A stretch of 64,000 nt of DNA from Thalassospira indica (GCF_003403095.1 NZ_CP031555.1:1302001-1366000); one strand, 5' to 3'. Positions 7,341 through 17,480 are shown, counted from the stretch's first letter. Numbers and translations are program-made. Notes: a model not told the origin generated them from the sequence alone.

Positions 7341-9209
7341 TTACGTCCCGCTTTTGCCAAAGGCGTGCTCAAGCGCGCCCTGAAGGTTCTTGATCACCGA
7401 GAACGCATCCTTGAGATGGCTGCGCTCAAACGCCGACAGGCTTTCAGGTTGCAGGAAGTTATCGGGTTTTTCGCCACGCCGGATCTGACGGACCTGATGT
7501 TTCAGGCGGGTGATGCTGATGAATTCAAAGGCATCAAGAAGGTCTGACGCCCCCTGATTACTGATGGATGGGAATGCCTTTACGGCATTGAGCCGCTCGT
7601 AGGTATTTACGGCCTCGACCCCGTTGGCAAGGGCGTGAATGCGGGCAACATCAACGATTGGCACCACGCCGTTATGTTTCAGATCAAGGGTCTTGTCATG
7701 TTCGCCGCCACGGATCATGACGAAATTCTTGAAGAAACCAAGCGGGACGTGATGGCTCAGCGCATTGCCCACCATATAGGCCTGGAAAATACGGTTGTCC
7801 TTGGCCTTGGAGATGATCATGCGATGCAGGTCTTCAAACAGGCTCTTGGTGCCGTGGACCGGGCGCAGATCAAACCAGACCGAACACAGCATCAAGGATT
7901 TTGGTTCGGGTTGTTCGATCCATTTGTTGAAGTAATGCTGCCAGGTGCGCACCGGTTGCCGCCATTCATCTGTTCTGGCCATCATTTCACCGGGGCAATA
8001 AACGTAGCCAACCTTGTTCAGGCCATCACAGACAAAGTCGGCAAGATTTTTGAAATATTCCCCGTGCTGATCCGCGTTATAGGCGTCATCTATAATCAGG
8101 CAATTGTCCTGATCCGAAAGTGCCGTTTGTTCCTGACGGCCTTGTGATCCGCCTGCCATCCAGACATAGGGGACGGGTGGGGGGCCGAATTCTTCCTCTG
8201 CCAGTTGCAACAGCCGGGCGGTCGCCGCATCCGACAGGGTCGTTACGATATGTCCGGCATTTTGCGATGTCGCGCCCGCCTCAATAAGGTGACTAAGAAG
8301 TTCGGGGACTTGGGCGATGACCTTTGCCATTTCTTCGGGTTCGGTCAGTTTGCCGATCCGACCTGCCATGTAAACAGCCGACAGCGACTGGCGTGCCAGC
8401 AAGTTGTTGGTGGTGATCATGCCAACTGCCTTGCCATCCTTCATCACCGGCAGATGGCGGATATTGTTGCGCGTCATGGTCAGAAGCGCATCAAAGGCGT
8501 ACTGATCGGGATCGATCGAGATCGGCTTTTCGGTCATGATGGCCGTCACTGGCTCATCATAACTGCGGCCCTTGGCGATGACACGATTGCGCAGGTCACG
8601 GTCGGTCATGATTCCGGCAACGCCGTCACCTCCTTCGGTGATCAGCAGACAGGATACGCGTTCCTTGCTCATCAACTGGCCTGCTTCGAGGATGGAGGCG
8701 GACTTGTCGATGCTGACCAGTTCGCGCGCGATCAGGTCACTGACCTTCACACTCATCAGTTTGAGCTGATCGTCATCGCGACTTTCGAGCAACTGCATGC
8801 CACTGCGCAGGCGTTCGCCACCCATCTGGGCGAAGAAATAGCTGAATTGCGGATACTTTCCAGTTAGCGCATGAAAATCCTTTTCAGGCAGCAAGTAACA
8901 CAGGCTGTCTTCGAGAGTTGTAATGTTGTTCGCGGCCCGTCCATTCTGATACATCGCGCGCACACCAAAGCATTCGCCCTCTGACAGACGGGCAAGCAAC
9001 TGCCCGTTCGGGTCGCGGGTTTCGGTGCCGCCGGTGCGGATGATGTATAGATGAAGGCATTGTTCCTCGGGCGAGAGGACCTTGGTCCCTGCGCGGAAAT
9101 AACGGGCCGAGAGGCGCTTTGGCAGGGCGTTGATTTCTTCGTCAGGTAACAGATCGAACGGGTGGTGCTGTTTTAGAAATTCGGCAATTTCTTCGAGTTC
9201 GATGCTCAT
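7341..9209 (-). CDS. cNMP-binding / CBS / DUF294 nucleotidyltransferase-like regulatory protein
   Basis: 622 residues from the ATG at 9209, chosen because GGAGGAAAACAGTC lies just upstream; a longer frame runs on without a ribosome site. Domains in order: cyclic-nucleotide-binding-like beta-roll (about 5-130; GECFGVRAMYQ), paired CBS domains (about 150-275; VSCLLITEGGDGVAGIMTDRDLR), then a DUF294 nucleotidyltransferase domain with GSQGRQEQTALSDQDNC near residue 355 and a helical DUF294_C domain. The GS-R-E-DxD residues needed for catalysis are present, so it could be an active GlnD-like transferase, but its target is unknown. It lies between the symporter genes and the exonuclease gene, suggesting it senses nucleotides and adjusts uptake or use of the symporter substrate. 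Confidence 0.88.
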   Translation of the reverse strand: MSIELEEIAEFLKQHHPFDLLPDEEINALPKRLSARYFRAGTKVLSPEEQCLHLYIIRTGGTETRDPNGQLLARLSEGECFGVRAMYQNGRAANNITTLEDSLCYLLPEKDFHALTGKYPQFSYFFAQMGGERLRSGMQLLESRDDDQLKLMSVKVSDLIARELVSIDKSASILEAGQLMSKERVSCLLITEGGDGVAGIMTDRDLRNRVIAKGRSYDEPVTAIMTEKPISIDPDQYAFDALLTMTRNNIRHLPVMKDGKAVGMITTNNLLARQSLSAVYMAGRIGKLTEPEEMAKVIAQVPELLSHLIEAGATSQNAGHIVTTLSDAATARLLQLAEEEFGPPPVPYVWMAGGSQGRQEQTALSDQDNCLIIDDAYNADQHGEYFKNLADFVCDGLNKVGYVYCPGEMMARTDEWRQPVRTWQHYFNKWIEQPEPKSLMLCSVWFDLRPVHGTKSLFEDLHRMIISKAKDNRIFQAYMVGNALSHHVPLGFFKNFVMIRGGEHDKTLDLKHNGVVPIVDVARIHALANGVEAVNTYERLNAVKAFPSISNQGASDLLDAFEFISITRLKHQVRQIRRGEKPDNFLQPESLSAFERSHLKDAFSVIKNLQGALEHAFGKSGT

Positions 9210-9263
9210 GACTGTTTTCCTCCGCAAGGGCATGCCCTGAGTGCATTGTTGCCTGACTAAGGC

Positions 9264-9299
9264 CGAAAAGAAAAGCCCCCGGATCAATGATCCGGGGGC
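9264..9299 (-). terminator. Terminator after the symporter gene
   Basis: GCCCCCGGA (9275-9283) pairs with TCCGGGGGC (9291-9299). On the minus strand the stem is followed by the T-rich CTTTTCTTTT. It separates the symporter from the DUF294 gene, so read-through or a separate promoter is needed for the latter. Confidence 0.8.
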
Positions 9300-9331
9300 C
9301 TGCAACAGTTCCTGGCAAACCAGTTGACTGA

Positions 9332-11098
9332 TTAGTGGTCAACTGCGCCACCGGCTCCTTTCGGAACGCGGATGTCTTCAATCATGTGCTGGATATGCTC
9401 TGGCGGTTCAGCGGTGACTTTCGACACAGCGAAAGCAACGATGAAATTCAGAAGCATACCAACGACGCCAATGCCTTCCGGCGATATGCCGAACAGCCAG
9501 TTTGCTTCGACGTTTTCGATCAACACCGGGATAAAGATGCCCTTGTAGGACATGATATAACCCATGGTGAAGATCAGACCGACCAGCATCCCGGCAATAG
9601 CACCTTCACGGTTAACCTTCTTGGAGAAGATACCCATGATGATAACCGGGAACAGCGAGGATGCGGCAAGACCGAAGGCGAAGGCCACCACCTGTGCCAC
9701 AAAGCCCGGAGGATTGTAGCCCAGATAACCGGCAATCACGATCGCGACCGCAGCCGCAACACGCCCGGCCATCAGTTCCTGTCCTTCTGTCATGTTCGGT
9801 GTGAACGTGCCTTTGAGAAGGTCATGTGAAACGCCCGACGAAATCACAAGCAGCAGACCAGCAGCCGTTGAAAGTGCTGCTGCGATACCACCAGCTGCGA
9901 CCAGGGCAATGACCCAGTTCGGAAGCTGTGCGATTTCCGGGTTGGCAAGTACCATGATGTCACGGTCAACGCTCAGTTCGTTACCAGCCCAGCCATATTC
10001 AGCTGCTTTGGTCGCAAACTCTGCGTTCGCATCGTTGTAATACTGGATGCGGCCGTCACCGTTCTTGTCTTCGAACTTCAGAAGGCCGGTTGCTTCCCAG
10101 CGCTTCATCCAGTCCGGACGTTCTTCATAGACGAGGTTACCGTCTTCTGCGCCCACTTCACCGGTCTGGATGGTGTCGGTCAGGTTCAGGCGAGCCATTG
10201 CACCAACTGCCGGAGCAGTGGTGTACAGCAGCGCGATGAAGACCAGCGCCCAACCGGCCGAAGAACGTGCATCACGTACTTTCGGAACGGTGAAGAAGCG
10301 AACGATAACGTGCGGAAGACCGGCAGTACCAACCATCAGTGCAAGCGTGATTGCAAAGATATCAATCGTTGACTTGTTGGTGGTGGTGTATTCGAGGAAG
10401 CCGAGTTCCGTCACAACCTGGTTAAGGCGATCAAGCATGTATTCGCCGGTGCCATTCACGGTCGAGCCAAATGCCAGCTGCGGCAGCGGATTGCCGGTCA
10501 GTTGGAAGGCAATGAAGATTGCCGGGATGGTGTAGGCAATAATAAGAACGCAATATTGTGCAACCTGGGTATAGGTAATGCCCTTCATGCCGCCAAGAAC
10601 AGCATAGATGAAGACGATGCCCATGCCGACGATCAGGCCGGTGAGGAGCTCAACTTCAAGGAAGCGCGAGAACACGATACCAACGCCGCGCATCTGACCT
10701 GCCACATAGGTAAACGAGATAAAGATCAGGCAGATAACAGCAACGATACGGGCGGTTTTGGAATAATAACGATCCCCGATGAATTCCGGCACGGTGAATT
10801 TGCCGTACTTACGAAGGTACGGTGCCAGAAGCATCGCCAGCAGGCAGTAGCCACCTGTCCAGCCCATGAGGTAAACCGAGCCGCCATAGCCAAGGAAGGC
10901 AATGAGGCCAGCCATAGAGATAAAGGAAGCAGCCGACATCCAGTCTGCTGCGGTCGCCATGCCGTTGACGACCGGGTTAACACCTTTGCCAGCGACATAG
11001 AATTCGCCGGTGGTGCTTGCCTTGGCCCAGATCGCGATGCCGATATACAGCGCGAAGCTCAAGCCGACGGCAATATATGTAAGGGTGGTAAGATCCAT
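9332..11098 (-). CDS. Sodium:solute symporter, acetate-permease (ActP/VC_2705) type
   Basis: 588 residues with about 13 hydrophobic segments. SSS-family landmarks include ATAADWMSAASFISMAGLIAF (Na+ site region), GYCLLAMLLAPYLRKYGKFTVPEF and GAVGAMARL. A large hydrophilic insert at about residues 310-375 carries DKNGDGRIQYYND, an EF-hand-like DxNxDG loop, seen in this subfamily. The size and the adjacent DUF4212 small subunit point to the VC_2705-type subfamily, which is thought to import short-chain monocarboxylates such as acetate with Na+. The exact substrate is inferred. It follows the small-subunit gene by 24 nt in one transcription unit that ends at the hairpin near 9290. Confidence 0.9.
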   Translation of the reverse strand: MDLTTLTYIAVGLSFALYIGIAIWAKASTTGEFYVAGKGVNPVVNGMATAADWMSAASFISMAGLIAFLGYGGSVYLMGWTGGYCLLAMLLAPYLRKYGKFTVPEFIGDRYYSKTARIVAVICLIFISFTYVAGQMRGVGIVFSRFLEVELLTGLIVGMGIVFIYAVLGGMKGITYTQVAQYCVLIIAYTIPAIFIAFQLTGNPLPQLAFGSTVNGTGEYMLDRLNQVVTELGFLEYTTTNKSTIDIFAITLALMVGTAGLPHVIVRFFTVPKVRDARSSAGWALVFIALLYTTAPAVGAMARLNLTDTIQTGEVGAEDGNLVYEERPDWMKRWEATGLLKFEDKNGDGRIQYYNDANAEFATKAAEYGWAGNELSVDRDIMVLANPEIAQLPNWVIALVAAGGIAAALSTAAGLLLVISSGVSHDLLKGTFTPNMTEGQELMAGRVAAAVAIVIAGYLGYNPPGFVAQVVAFAFGLAASSLFPVIIMGIFSKKVNREGAIAGMLVGLIFTMGYIMSYKGIFIPVLIENVEANWLFGISPEGIGVVGMLLNFIVAFAVSKVTAEPPEHIQHMIEDIRVPKGAGGAVDH

Positions 11099-11122
11099 CT
11101 TGTCTGTCTCCCTGATCCTGCG

Positions 11123-11380
11123 TCAGTCGTCTTCACGAACGCCGAATTCGCGATCCAGTTTGTTCATCTTGGCCACATAGACGAAAATCAGTGCGACAAA
11201 GACGTAAATGGACCCCTGTTGAGCAAACCAGAAACCAAGCTGGAAGCCCGCGATTTCGATAGAGTTGAGGGCATCGACAAACAAGATGCCGAAACCGTAG
11301 GAAACGATGAACCAGATCGCGATAAGGACCGAGACCAGCTTCACGTTTCTCTTCCAGTAGGCTGCGCTTTGTTCATCCAT
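11123..11380 (-). CDS. DUF4212 sodium/solute symporter small subunit
   Basis: 85 residues from the ATG at 11380, which has a strong GGAAGGAG site 7 nt upstream; a longer open frame (to 11476) lacks one. It begins MDEQSAAYWKRNVKLV and has two membrane segments (about 20-40 and 50-72), with the conserved FGILFVDALN and GFWFAQQGSIYVFV. This is the classic DUF4212 companion of acetate-type symporters. Its role is probably assembly or stabilisation of the large subunit. It is the first gene of the leftward cluster, so the promoter lies in 11381-11974. Confidence 0.9.
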   Translation of the reverse strand: MDEQSAAYWKRNVKLVSVLIAIWFIVSYGFGILFVDALNSIEIAGFQLGFWFAQQGSIYVFVALIFVYVAKMNKLDREFGVREDD

Positions 11381-11974
11381 CGCGCGTCTCCTTCCTAGAA
11401 ATGATAACTTTCCCTGCCGACATATTTTTATGCTGTGTTTGTCGGCCGCATGAATGCGTGGCGTTGAATGCATCAAGACACACTCATTGCCTGTAAAGCT
11501 CGATACCAGTTTTCGAGAGTCGCTATAAGCTAATCATTAGTCGTATAGAACAGGGTGTTAGAAGGTGTTCTGCCCCAACGTCGAATAAAAATAGTGACAG
11601 AATCCGGGCGGTTTTCACTGTGTGCATTGCAGCATTTTAAGGTTGAAAAACATTGCGTCTAAGTGCCTAAAAAGTGACGTTTTTATAACTTAAAGGCCCC
11701 ATCACGGTCCGACACGGCTATTTTTTGACTGAAATCGACGCAAATTTCGTTTGCCTAACCCGATTGATGTCGCCGACGCGAGATTGCTTGATGCACCTTG
11801 TTTCAGCTCGCCACTTGGCATGTTTTGATAGCATGTGAGCTGTCTGCGGTTTGAAGTTGTTAAGAGCCTGCCTGTCGGTTACAAACGGGCACAGTATTTC
11901 AGGCATGCGTATGAGTATGCCGAAGTGTTTCAGCCCAACAGGGCGGACCCAACGACTTTTGGATGGGGAATTTA
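11381..11974. promoter_or_regulatory. Divergent intergenic region, symporter operon / ettA
   Basis: About 590 bp without a credible gene; the 87-residue minus frame here lacks coding character. It must hold promoters for the leftward symporter genes and rightward ettA. Visible structure: the palindrome CTAATCATTAG (11530-11540) and the spaced inverted repeat AGAACA (11547-11552) / TGTTCT (11566-11571), possible operator sites about 150-190 bp upstream of the symporter start. No specific -10/-35 assignment is claimed. Confidence 0.45.
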
Positions 11975-13654
11975 ATGGCATCCTACCAGTATATTTACGT
12001 CATGAAGGACCTGACCAAGATCCTTCCGGGCGGTCGCGAACTTTTCAAGGGCATCACACTGTCCTTCCTGCCAGGCGTAAAAATCGGTGTTCTCGGCAAC
12101 AACGGCGCAGGTAAATCCACCCTGCTGAAAATCATGGCCGGCATCGAAAAGGATTACGCCGGTGAAGCCTGGCCTGCCGAAGGTGTCAATGTCGGCTATC
12201 TTGAGCAGGAACCACAGCTTAACCCAGAGAAAGACGTTCTTGGCAACGTCATGGAAGGGTGTGGCTCGATTGTTGACGATCTTGCACGCTTCAACGAAAT
12301 CAGCGGCAAGTTTGCCGAGCCGATGACCGATGACGAAATGAATGATCTCCTTGCCGAGCAGGGTGAACTTCAGGAACGCATCGATGCGGCCAATGGCTGG
12401 GATCTGGAACGCACCCTTGAGATCGCGATGGACGCCCTGCGTTGCCCGCCCAAGGATGCGGATGTAACCAAGCTTTCCGGTGGTGAGCGCCGTCGTGTCG
12501 CCCTTTGCCGCCTGTTGCTTGCAAAGCCTGACATTCTGCTGCTTGACGAACCGACCAACCACCTTGACGCTGAATCGGTTGCGTGGCTTGAACGCCACCT
12601 TGAAGATTATCAGGGTACCGTCATTCTGGTCACCCACGATCGTTACTTCCTTGATAACGTCACGGGCTGGATTCTGGAACTTGACCGCGGTCAGGGCATT
12701 CCGTTCGAAGGCAACTATTCCTCCTGGCTTGAGCAGAAGCAAAAGCGTCTGGAACAGGAATCCCGTCAGGAAGGCAGCCGCCAGAAACAGCTTGCCACCG
12801 AACTTGAGTGGATCCGCCAGAACCCGAAGGGCCGTCAGGCAAAATCCAAGGCCCGTGTCCGTGCCTATGACGATCTTGTCGCCGAGGCCGCAAAAGCGGT
12901 GCCGGATTCCACCAAGATCGTTATTCCGATTGCCGAGCGTCTTGGAAACGAAGTTATCACCGCCGAAGGTCTGACCAAGGCTTATGGTGACAAGCTTCTG
13001 TTTGAAAACCTTGATTTCCGTCTGCCGCCGGGTGGTATCGTTGGTGTGATCGGTCCGAACGGTGCGGGTAAAACCACCCTGTTCAAAATGTTGACGGGTG
13101 CTGACACCCCGGATGCAGGAACGCTCAAGATCGGTGATACCGTCAAGATGGGCTATGTCGATCAGTCGCGTGACTCGCTTGATCCGAACAAAACGGTTTG
13201 GCAGGAAGTCTCCGACGGCCTCGACGAGATCCTTTTGGGCAAGCGTCCGATGTCGTCGCGTGCCTATGTGTCACAGTTCGCCTTCAAGGGCGCAGATCAG
13301 CAGAAAAAAGTCGGCCAGTTGTCCGGTGGTGAACGTAACCGTGTTCACCTTGCCAAGATGCTGAAATCTGGCGCGAACGTTCTGCTGCTTGATGAACCGA
13401 CCAACGATCTTGACGTTGATACGCTACGTGCGCTTGAGGAAGGTCTTCTTGAGTTTGCCGGTTGCGCTGTGGTCATCTCGCACGATCGCTTCTTCCTTGA
13501 CCGTATTGCGACCCATATTCTGGCCTACGAGGGCAACTCGCATGTCGAGTGGTTCGAAGGGAACTATCAGGAATATGAAGCCGACTACAAACGTCGCTAT
13601 GGTGAAGAGGCAAGTCGCCCCCACCGCATCAAATACAAGCCGCTGACCCGCTAA
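11975..13654 (+). CDS. ettA: Energy-dependent translational throttle protein (ABC-F)
   Basis: 559 residues from the ATG at 11975 ([15 protein letters not shown], the usual EttA N-terminus; an ATG four codons earlier is less likely). It has two ABC domains: [25 protein letters not shown] and [12 protein letters not shown], then [24 protein letters not shown] and [11 protein letters not shown]. An interdomain linker with [15 protein letters not shown] joins them. There are no membrane segments. EttA binds the ribosomal E site and gates entry into elongation according to ADP/ATP ratio. It is a single gene with its own terminator. The length matches E. coli EttA closely. Confidence 0.95.
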   Translation: MASYQYIYVMKDLTKILPGGRELFKGITLSFLPGVKIGVLGNNGAGKSTLLKIMAGIEKDYAGEAWPAEGVNVGYLEQEPQLNPEKDVLGNVMEGCGSIVDDLARFNEISGKFAEPMTDDEMNDLLAEQGELQERIDAANGWDLERTLEIAMDALRCPPKDADVTKLSGGERRRVALCRLLLAKPDILLLDEPTNHLDAESVAWLERHLEDYQGTVILVTHDRYFLDNVTGWILELDRGQGIPFEGNYSSWLEQKQKRLEQESRQEGSRQKQLATELEWIRQNPKGRQAKSKARVRAYDDLVAEAAKAVPDSTKIVIPIAERLGNEVITAEGLTKAYGDKLLFENLDFRLPPGGIVGVIGPNGAGKTTLFKMLTGADTPDAGTLKIGDTVKMGYVDQSRDSLDPNKTVWQEVSDGLDEILLGKRPMSSRAYVSQFAFKGADQQKKVGQLSGGERNRVHLAKMLKSGANVLLLDEPTNDLDVDTLRALEEGLLEFAGCAVVISHDRFFLDRIATHILAYEGNSHVEWFEGNYQEYEADYKRRYGEEASRPHRIKYKPLTR

Positions 13655-13677
13655 AACGGTTTATGTGCTTTGAGATT

Positions 13678-13706
13678 AAAGGCCACCTTCGGGTGGCCTT
13701 TTTTTT
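13678..13706 (+). terminator. Rho-independent terminator of ettA
   Basis: AAAGGCCACC, loop TTCG, then GGTGGCC followed by eight Ts: a textbook intrinsic terminator 24 nt after the stop. Confidence 0.93.
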
Positions 13707-13725
13707 ATGCCCGGATGCGAGATGT

Positions 13726-13758
13726 AAAAAAGCCACCGTCGCAAGGATGGTGGCTTTT
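13726..13758 (-). terminator. Terminator of mlaC
   Basis: AGCCACC (13731-13737) pairs with GGTGGCT (13749-13755), extended by AAA/TTT. On the minus strand it ends in a T-run. It lies 28 nt downstream of mlaC. Confidence 0.85.
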
Positions 13759-13785
13759 ATATTCGGATATTAAGGCGGGCTTTGA

Positions 13786-14424
13786 TCAGAGACCGGTTTT
13801 TGCCTTGAGTGCAGCGGTCAGGGCGCCGACATCGTCATTGTTCTGTTGGATGACCGATGTGAATTCATCGCGTTGGGTGATGCCCATGCTCAGACCTTCG
13901 ATGGAAACATCAATGATCTTGTAGCTGTCATCAAACATCCGCATCCGCCAAACAATGTTTACCGGTGGGCCGTCCGGGCGGACGAACTGCGAATCGACAA
14001 AGGTGTCCTTGTTCTTCTGAGTCTCATCACCGACGACAAACTGTTCGCCGTTGAATTCCTTGAACTGGTTTGCGTAGTTGAGCGCCAGATAGTTCTGAAG
14101 CAGGACTGAAAACTCCTCGATCTCCGCTTCGGAAATCGAACGCCAGTAACGCCCCAGAACGAAGCGCGAAACGACATCCATTGCAAAATAGCGGTCCATC
14201 AGGGACACGAACTTTTTGCGGCGAACGTCGTCAGCAAGGCTTTGATCCGTCAGTTCATTCATGGCCTGGTCAGCCATGCTCTGAATGACATTTGCTGCGC
14301 TGGTTTCGGCAGCGACTTCGGCAACAACGTTTGAAGACAAACCCGTTGCCGATGCCGGACCAGACCAAGCGGCCGCGATGGCGATCATCGCGGCGGTTGA
14401 TATGGCGATTTTGCTGTTTACCAT
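13786..14424 (-). CDS. mlaC: Periplasmic phospholipid-binding protein (MlaC/Ttg2D family)
   Basis: 212 residues with a signal peptide (about 1-27, cleavage near ASA-TGL). The rest is the MlaC/Tol-Tgt fold: RRKKFVSLMDRYFAMDVVSRFVLGRYWRS, LLQNYLALNYANQF, YKIIDVSIEGLSM and ITQRDEFTSVIQQN. The family ferries phospholipids between the outer-membrane MlaA complex and the inner-membrane MlaFEDB transporter. It lies 9 nt downstream of mlaA, so both are co-transcribed; the inner-membrane components are not in this window. Confidence 0.92.
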   Translation of the reverse strand: MVNSKIAISTAAMIAIAAAWSGPASATGLSSNVVAEVAAETSAANVIQSMADQAMNELTDQSLADDVRRKKFVSLMDRYFAMDVVSRFVLGRYWRSISEAEIEEFSVLLQNYLALNYANQFKEFNGEQFVVGDETQKNKDTFVDSQFVRPDGPPVNIVWRMRMFDDSYKIIDVSIEGLSMGITQRDEFTSVIQQNNDDVGALTAALKAKTGL

Positions 14425-14433
14425 GACTGGCTC

Positions 14434-15219
14434 TTACTGGCTTGCCGCTTCGACAGCATCGTCGAAGTCAAAAGATGCACTTTCGTCTTCTACGGCGAAT
14501 TCTGGTGACGGGCCACCATTGCGAATCATCTGATTGCGTTGCTGACGATAGAGGCTGCGCAGGGCTGCGTAATAGTCGATAGACGACTTTTGCAGTTCGT
14601 TCAGCTGATTGATCGTCGCGTAACGATAATGCAGGGCTGTAAGACCGACCGAGCCAAGATAAAGGGCTTCGGCGGTATCGCTGTTCTGTGCGCCCCATGT
14701 CAGCGGGTTGGCAACATAGTCAACCCCTATGCCGGCTGTATCACGCAGGTTGGACGGGCCAAGCAGCGGCAGCACAATGTAAGGGCCGCCGCCAATGCCG
14801 TAATGGGCAAGGGTCTGACCAAAATCTTCGCGACGGTACGGAATGCCGAAATCAGATGCGACATCATTGAAACCAAGGAAGCCAAGCGTCGAGTTCATGA
14901 TGAAACGCTGGAACGAGGCAGCAGCCTGATCCGGGTCACCCTGCAGCAACGCGTTGAACGAGTTCAACGGTTCGTTGATGTTGCGCACGAAGCTCGCGAC
15001 GGAGGTTTTAACAGGTTCCGGGGCAATGTCGCGGTACCACATTGCAGCAGGATACAGGACCATGAAATCGACCGCGCCGTTAACACCGTGAACCACGCGG
15101 TTCACCGGCTCAAGCGGATCATAATCACTCGTGTCCTGAGCGGGTTCTGTCGATGCGCACGCGGTCAGCAAAGACAGCGATCCTGCGGCACAAAGCGAAA
15201 GCAAAATTCGAAACTTCAT
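14434..15219 (-). CDS. mlaA: Outer-membrane lipoprotein MlaA/VacJ
   Basis: 261 residues from the ATG at 15219, chosen because it begins a good lipoprotein signal (MKFRILLSLCAAGSLSLLTAC, lipobox Cys at residue 21); the longer open frame would bury it. VacJ landmarks: YDPLEPVNRVVHGVN, FVRNINEPLNSFNALLQGD, RFIMNSTLGFLGFNDVASDFGI, FGQTLAHYGIGGGPYIVLPLLGPS and RDTAGIGVD. It removes mislocalised phospholipid from the outer leaflet and passes it to MlaC. A C-terminal acidic tail of about 25 residues (EDESASFDFDDAVE) is present. First gene of mlaA-mlaC. Confidence 0.93.
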   Translation of the reverse strand: MKFRILLSLCAAGSLSLLTACASTEPAQDTSDYDPLEPVNRVVHGVNGAVDFMVLYPAAMWYRDIAPEPVKTSVASFVRNINEPLNSFNALLQGDPDQAAASFQRFIMNSTLGFLGFNDVASDFGIPYRREDFGQTLAHYGIGGGPYIVLPLLGPSNLRDTAGIGVDYVANPLTWGAQNSDTAEALYLGSVGLTALHYRYATINQLNELQKSSIDYYAALRSLYRQQRNQMIRNGGPSPEFAVEDESASFDFDDAVEAASQ

Positions 15220-15471
15220 TATTTTTAGCCAACCGATGTTCGATACACAGACTTCCCCGACCCGAAACGCTTTTGATGCGGAATACCAAAAAACGTTACC
15301 GATCAATCCCCTGCTCGAAGGGCGATCATGTAACGCGCACGCCTCAGATATCCATTTGGTTAGCATAGGGTGAAATTAAACACCAGCATACAAAAAGTTG
15401 ATCAGGATCAAGCGGTTTTCAGGTGTTGCATTTAGGCAACAAGTTTTCACGCGAAAATAGCGCTTGAACAA

Positions 15472-15491
15472 ATATAAACATATCTTTATAT
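15472..15491. promoter_or_regulatory. Candidate operator of the ArsR-type regulator
   Basis: ATATAAA (15472-15478) and TTTATAT (15485-15491) form a perfect 7-bp inverted repeat with 6 nt between them, 28 nt before the regulator start. The AT-rich dyad form fits ArsR-family operators, so autoregulation is plausible. No binding data. Confidence 0.5.
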
Positions 15492-15519
15492 CTTTCTTGT
15501 CAACGTGGAGGGCATTGGT

Positions 15520-16497
15520 ATGGAACAGGTTCTGGCAAGATTGCGCGCAGCTGCTGAAGCAACGCGGCTTCGCTTGCTGGCGATCTGTGCCGAGTGTGAA
15601 TTGACCGTCAGCGAAATCACCCAGATCATCGGTCAGAGCCAGCCGCGCGTCTCCCGACACCTTAAATTATTGTGCGAGGCAGGCCTGCTTGTTCGGTTCC
15701 GCGAAGGGACTTGGGTCTTCTATCGCACACCGCATTCCGGGCCGGGTGCCGACCTTGTGCAGCCTGTGCTGGATCTGTTGCCAAAAGATGACGAGACGCT
15801 TGCACTTGATCGTGCCCGTCTGGATCAGGTGAAGGCAGAACGGGAAAAGATCGCGACAGAATACTTCCGCGCCAACGCCGAAGACTGGGATCGGATTCGC
15901 TCGCTGCATGTCGACGAGGCGGTTGTTGAAAAAGCATTGCTTGAAGCGGTTGGTGATCTGACCGGTGGCCGGATTCTCGATGTCGGAACAGGTACCGGGC
16001 GTATTCTTGAGCTTCTCGGGCGCAATGCCGAAGAGGGCGTTGGCGTTGATATGTCGCGCGAAATGTTGGCTGTTGCGCGCGCACGCTTGCAGCGTGCAGA
16101 CCTGTCCAACTGCCTTGTTCGACAAGCCGACATGTACCAATTGCCTTATCCCGGCGGCATGTTTGATGTGGTGACCCTGCATCAGGTGCTGCATTTTGCT
16201 GAAAAGCCCGAGGCGGCCCTTGCCGAGGCAGCGCGCGTTCTGGCCCCCGGGGGTAAGCTTGTCATTGTCGACTTTGCCCAGCACGAACAGGAAGAACTGC
16301 GCGAAGAACATGCGCATCGACGTCTTGGTTTCGATGATGGGTCCATCAATGACTGGTTCCGCGCCAGCGGTCTTGAGCCTGGTAACGTTGTCAGTTTGCC
16401 GGGTAAACCACTGACGGTTCGGATCTGGATGGCTCGCCCGACATCGACCCAAACAGCGGACAAAAGTCAAAGAAATTCTGAAAAGGCTGCGGAATAA
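15520..16497 (+). CDS. ArsR-type HTH regulator fused to SAM-dependent methyltransferase domain
   Basis: 325 residues from the ATG at 15520, preceded by GGAGGG at 7 nt; a GTG 15 nt upstream is possible. The winged helix (about 1-90) has TVSEITQIIGQSQPRVSRHLKLL as recognition region. The C-terminal part (about 140-290) is a class I methyltransferase fold with ILDVGTGTGRILELL (motif I), GVGVDMSREML and APGGKLVIVDF. Located directly before metF and the methionine synthase genes, it is probably a methionine-cycle regulator using its methyltransferase fold to sense S-adenosylmethionine or S-adenosylhomocysteine (SahR-like). The sensing role is inferred from context; it could instead be an active methyltransferase. 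Confidence 0.88.
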   Translation: MEQVLARLRAAAEATRLRLLAICAECELTVSEITQIIGQSQPRVSRHLKLLCEAGLLVRFREGTWVFYRTPHSGPGADLVQPVLDLLPKDDETLALDRARLDQVKAEREKIATEYFRANAEDWDRIRSLHVDEAVVEKALLEAVGDLTGGRILDVGTGTGRILELLGRNAEEGVGVDMSREMLAVARARLQRADLSNCLVRQADMYQLPYPGGMFDVVTLHQVLHFAEKPEAALAEAARVLAPGGKLVIVDFAQHEQEELREEHAHRRLGFDDGSINDWFRASGLEPGNVVSLPGKPLTVRIWMARPTSTQTADKSQRNSEKAAE

Positions 16498-16577
16498 CGC
16501 GCAGCATGTATTGAAAATAACCAGATAGAAAGACCGACCCAAGGGCTCAGCCTGCGGGAAAGCGAAGACAGGATTGA

Positions 16578-17480
<903 letters not shown>

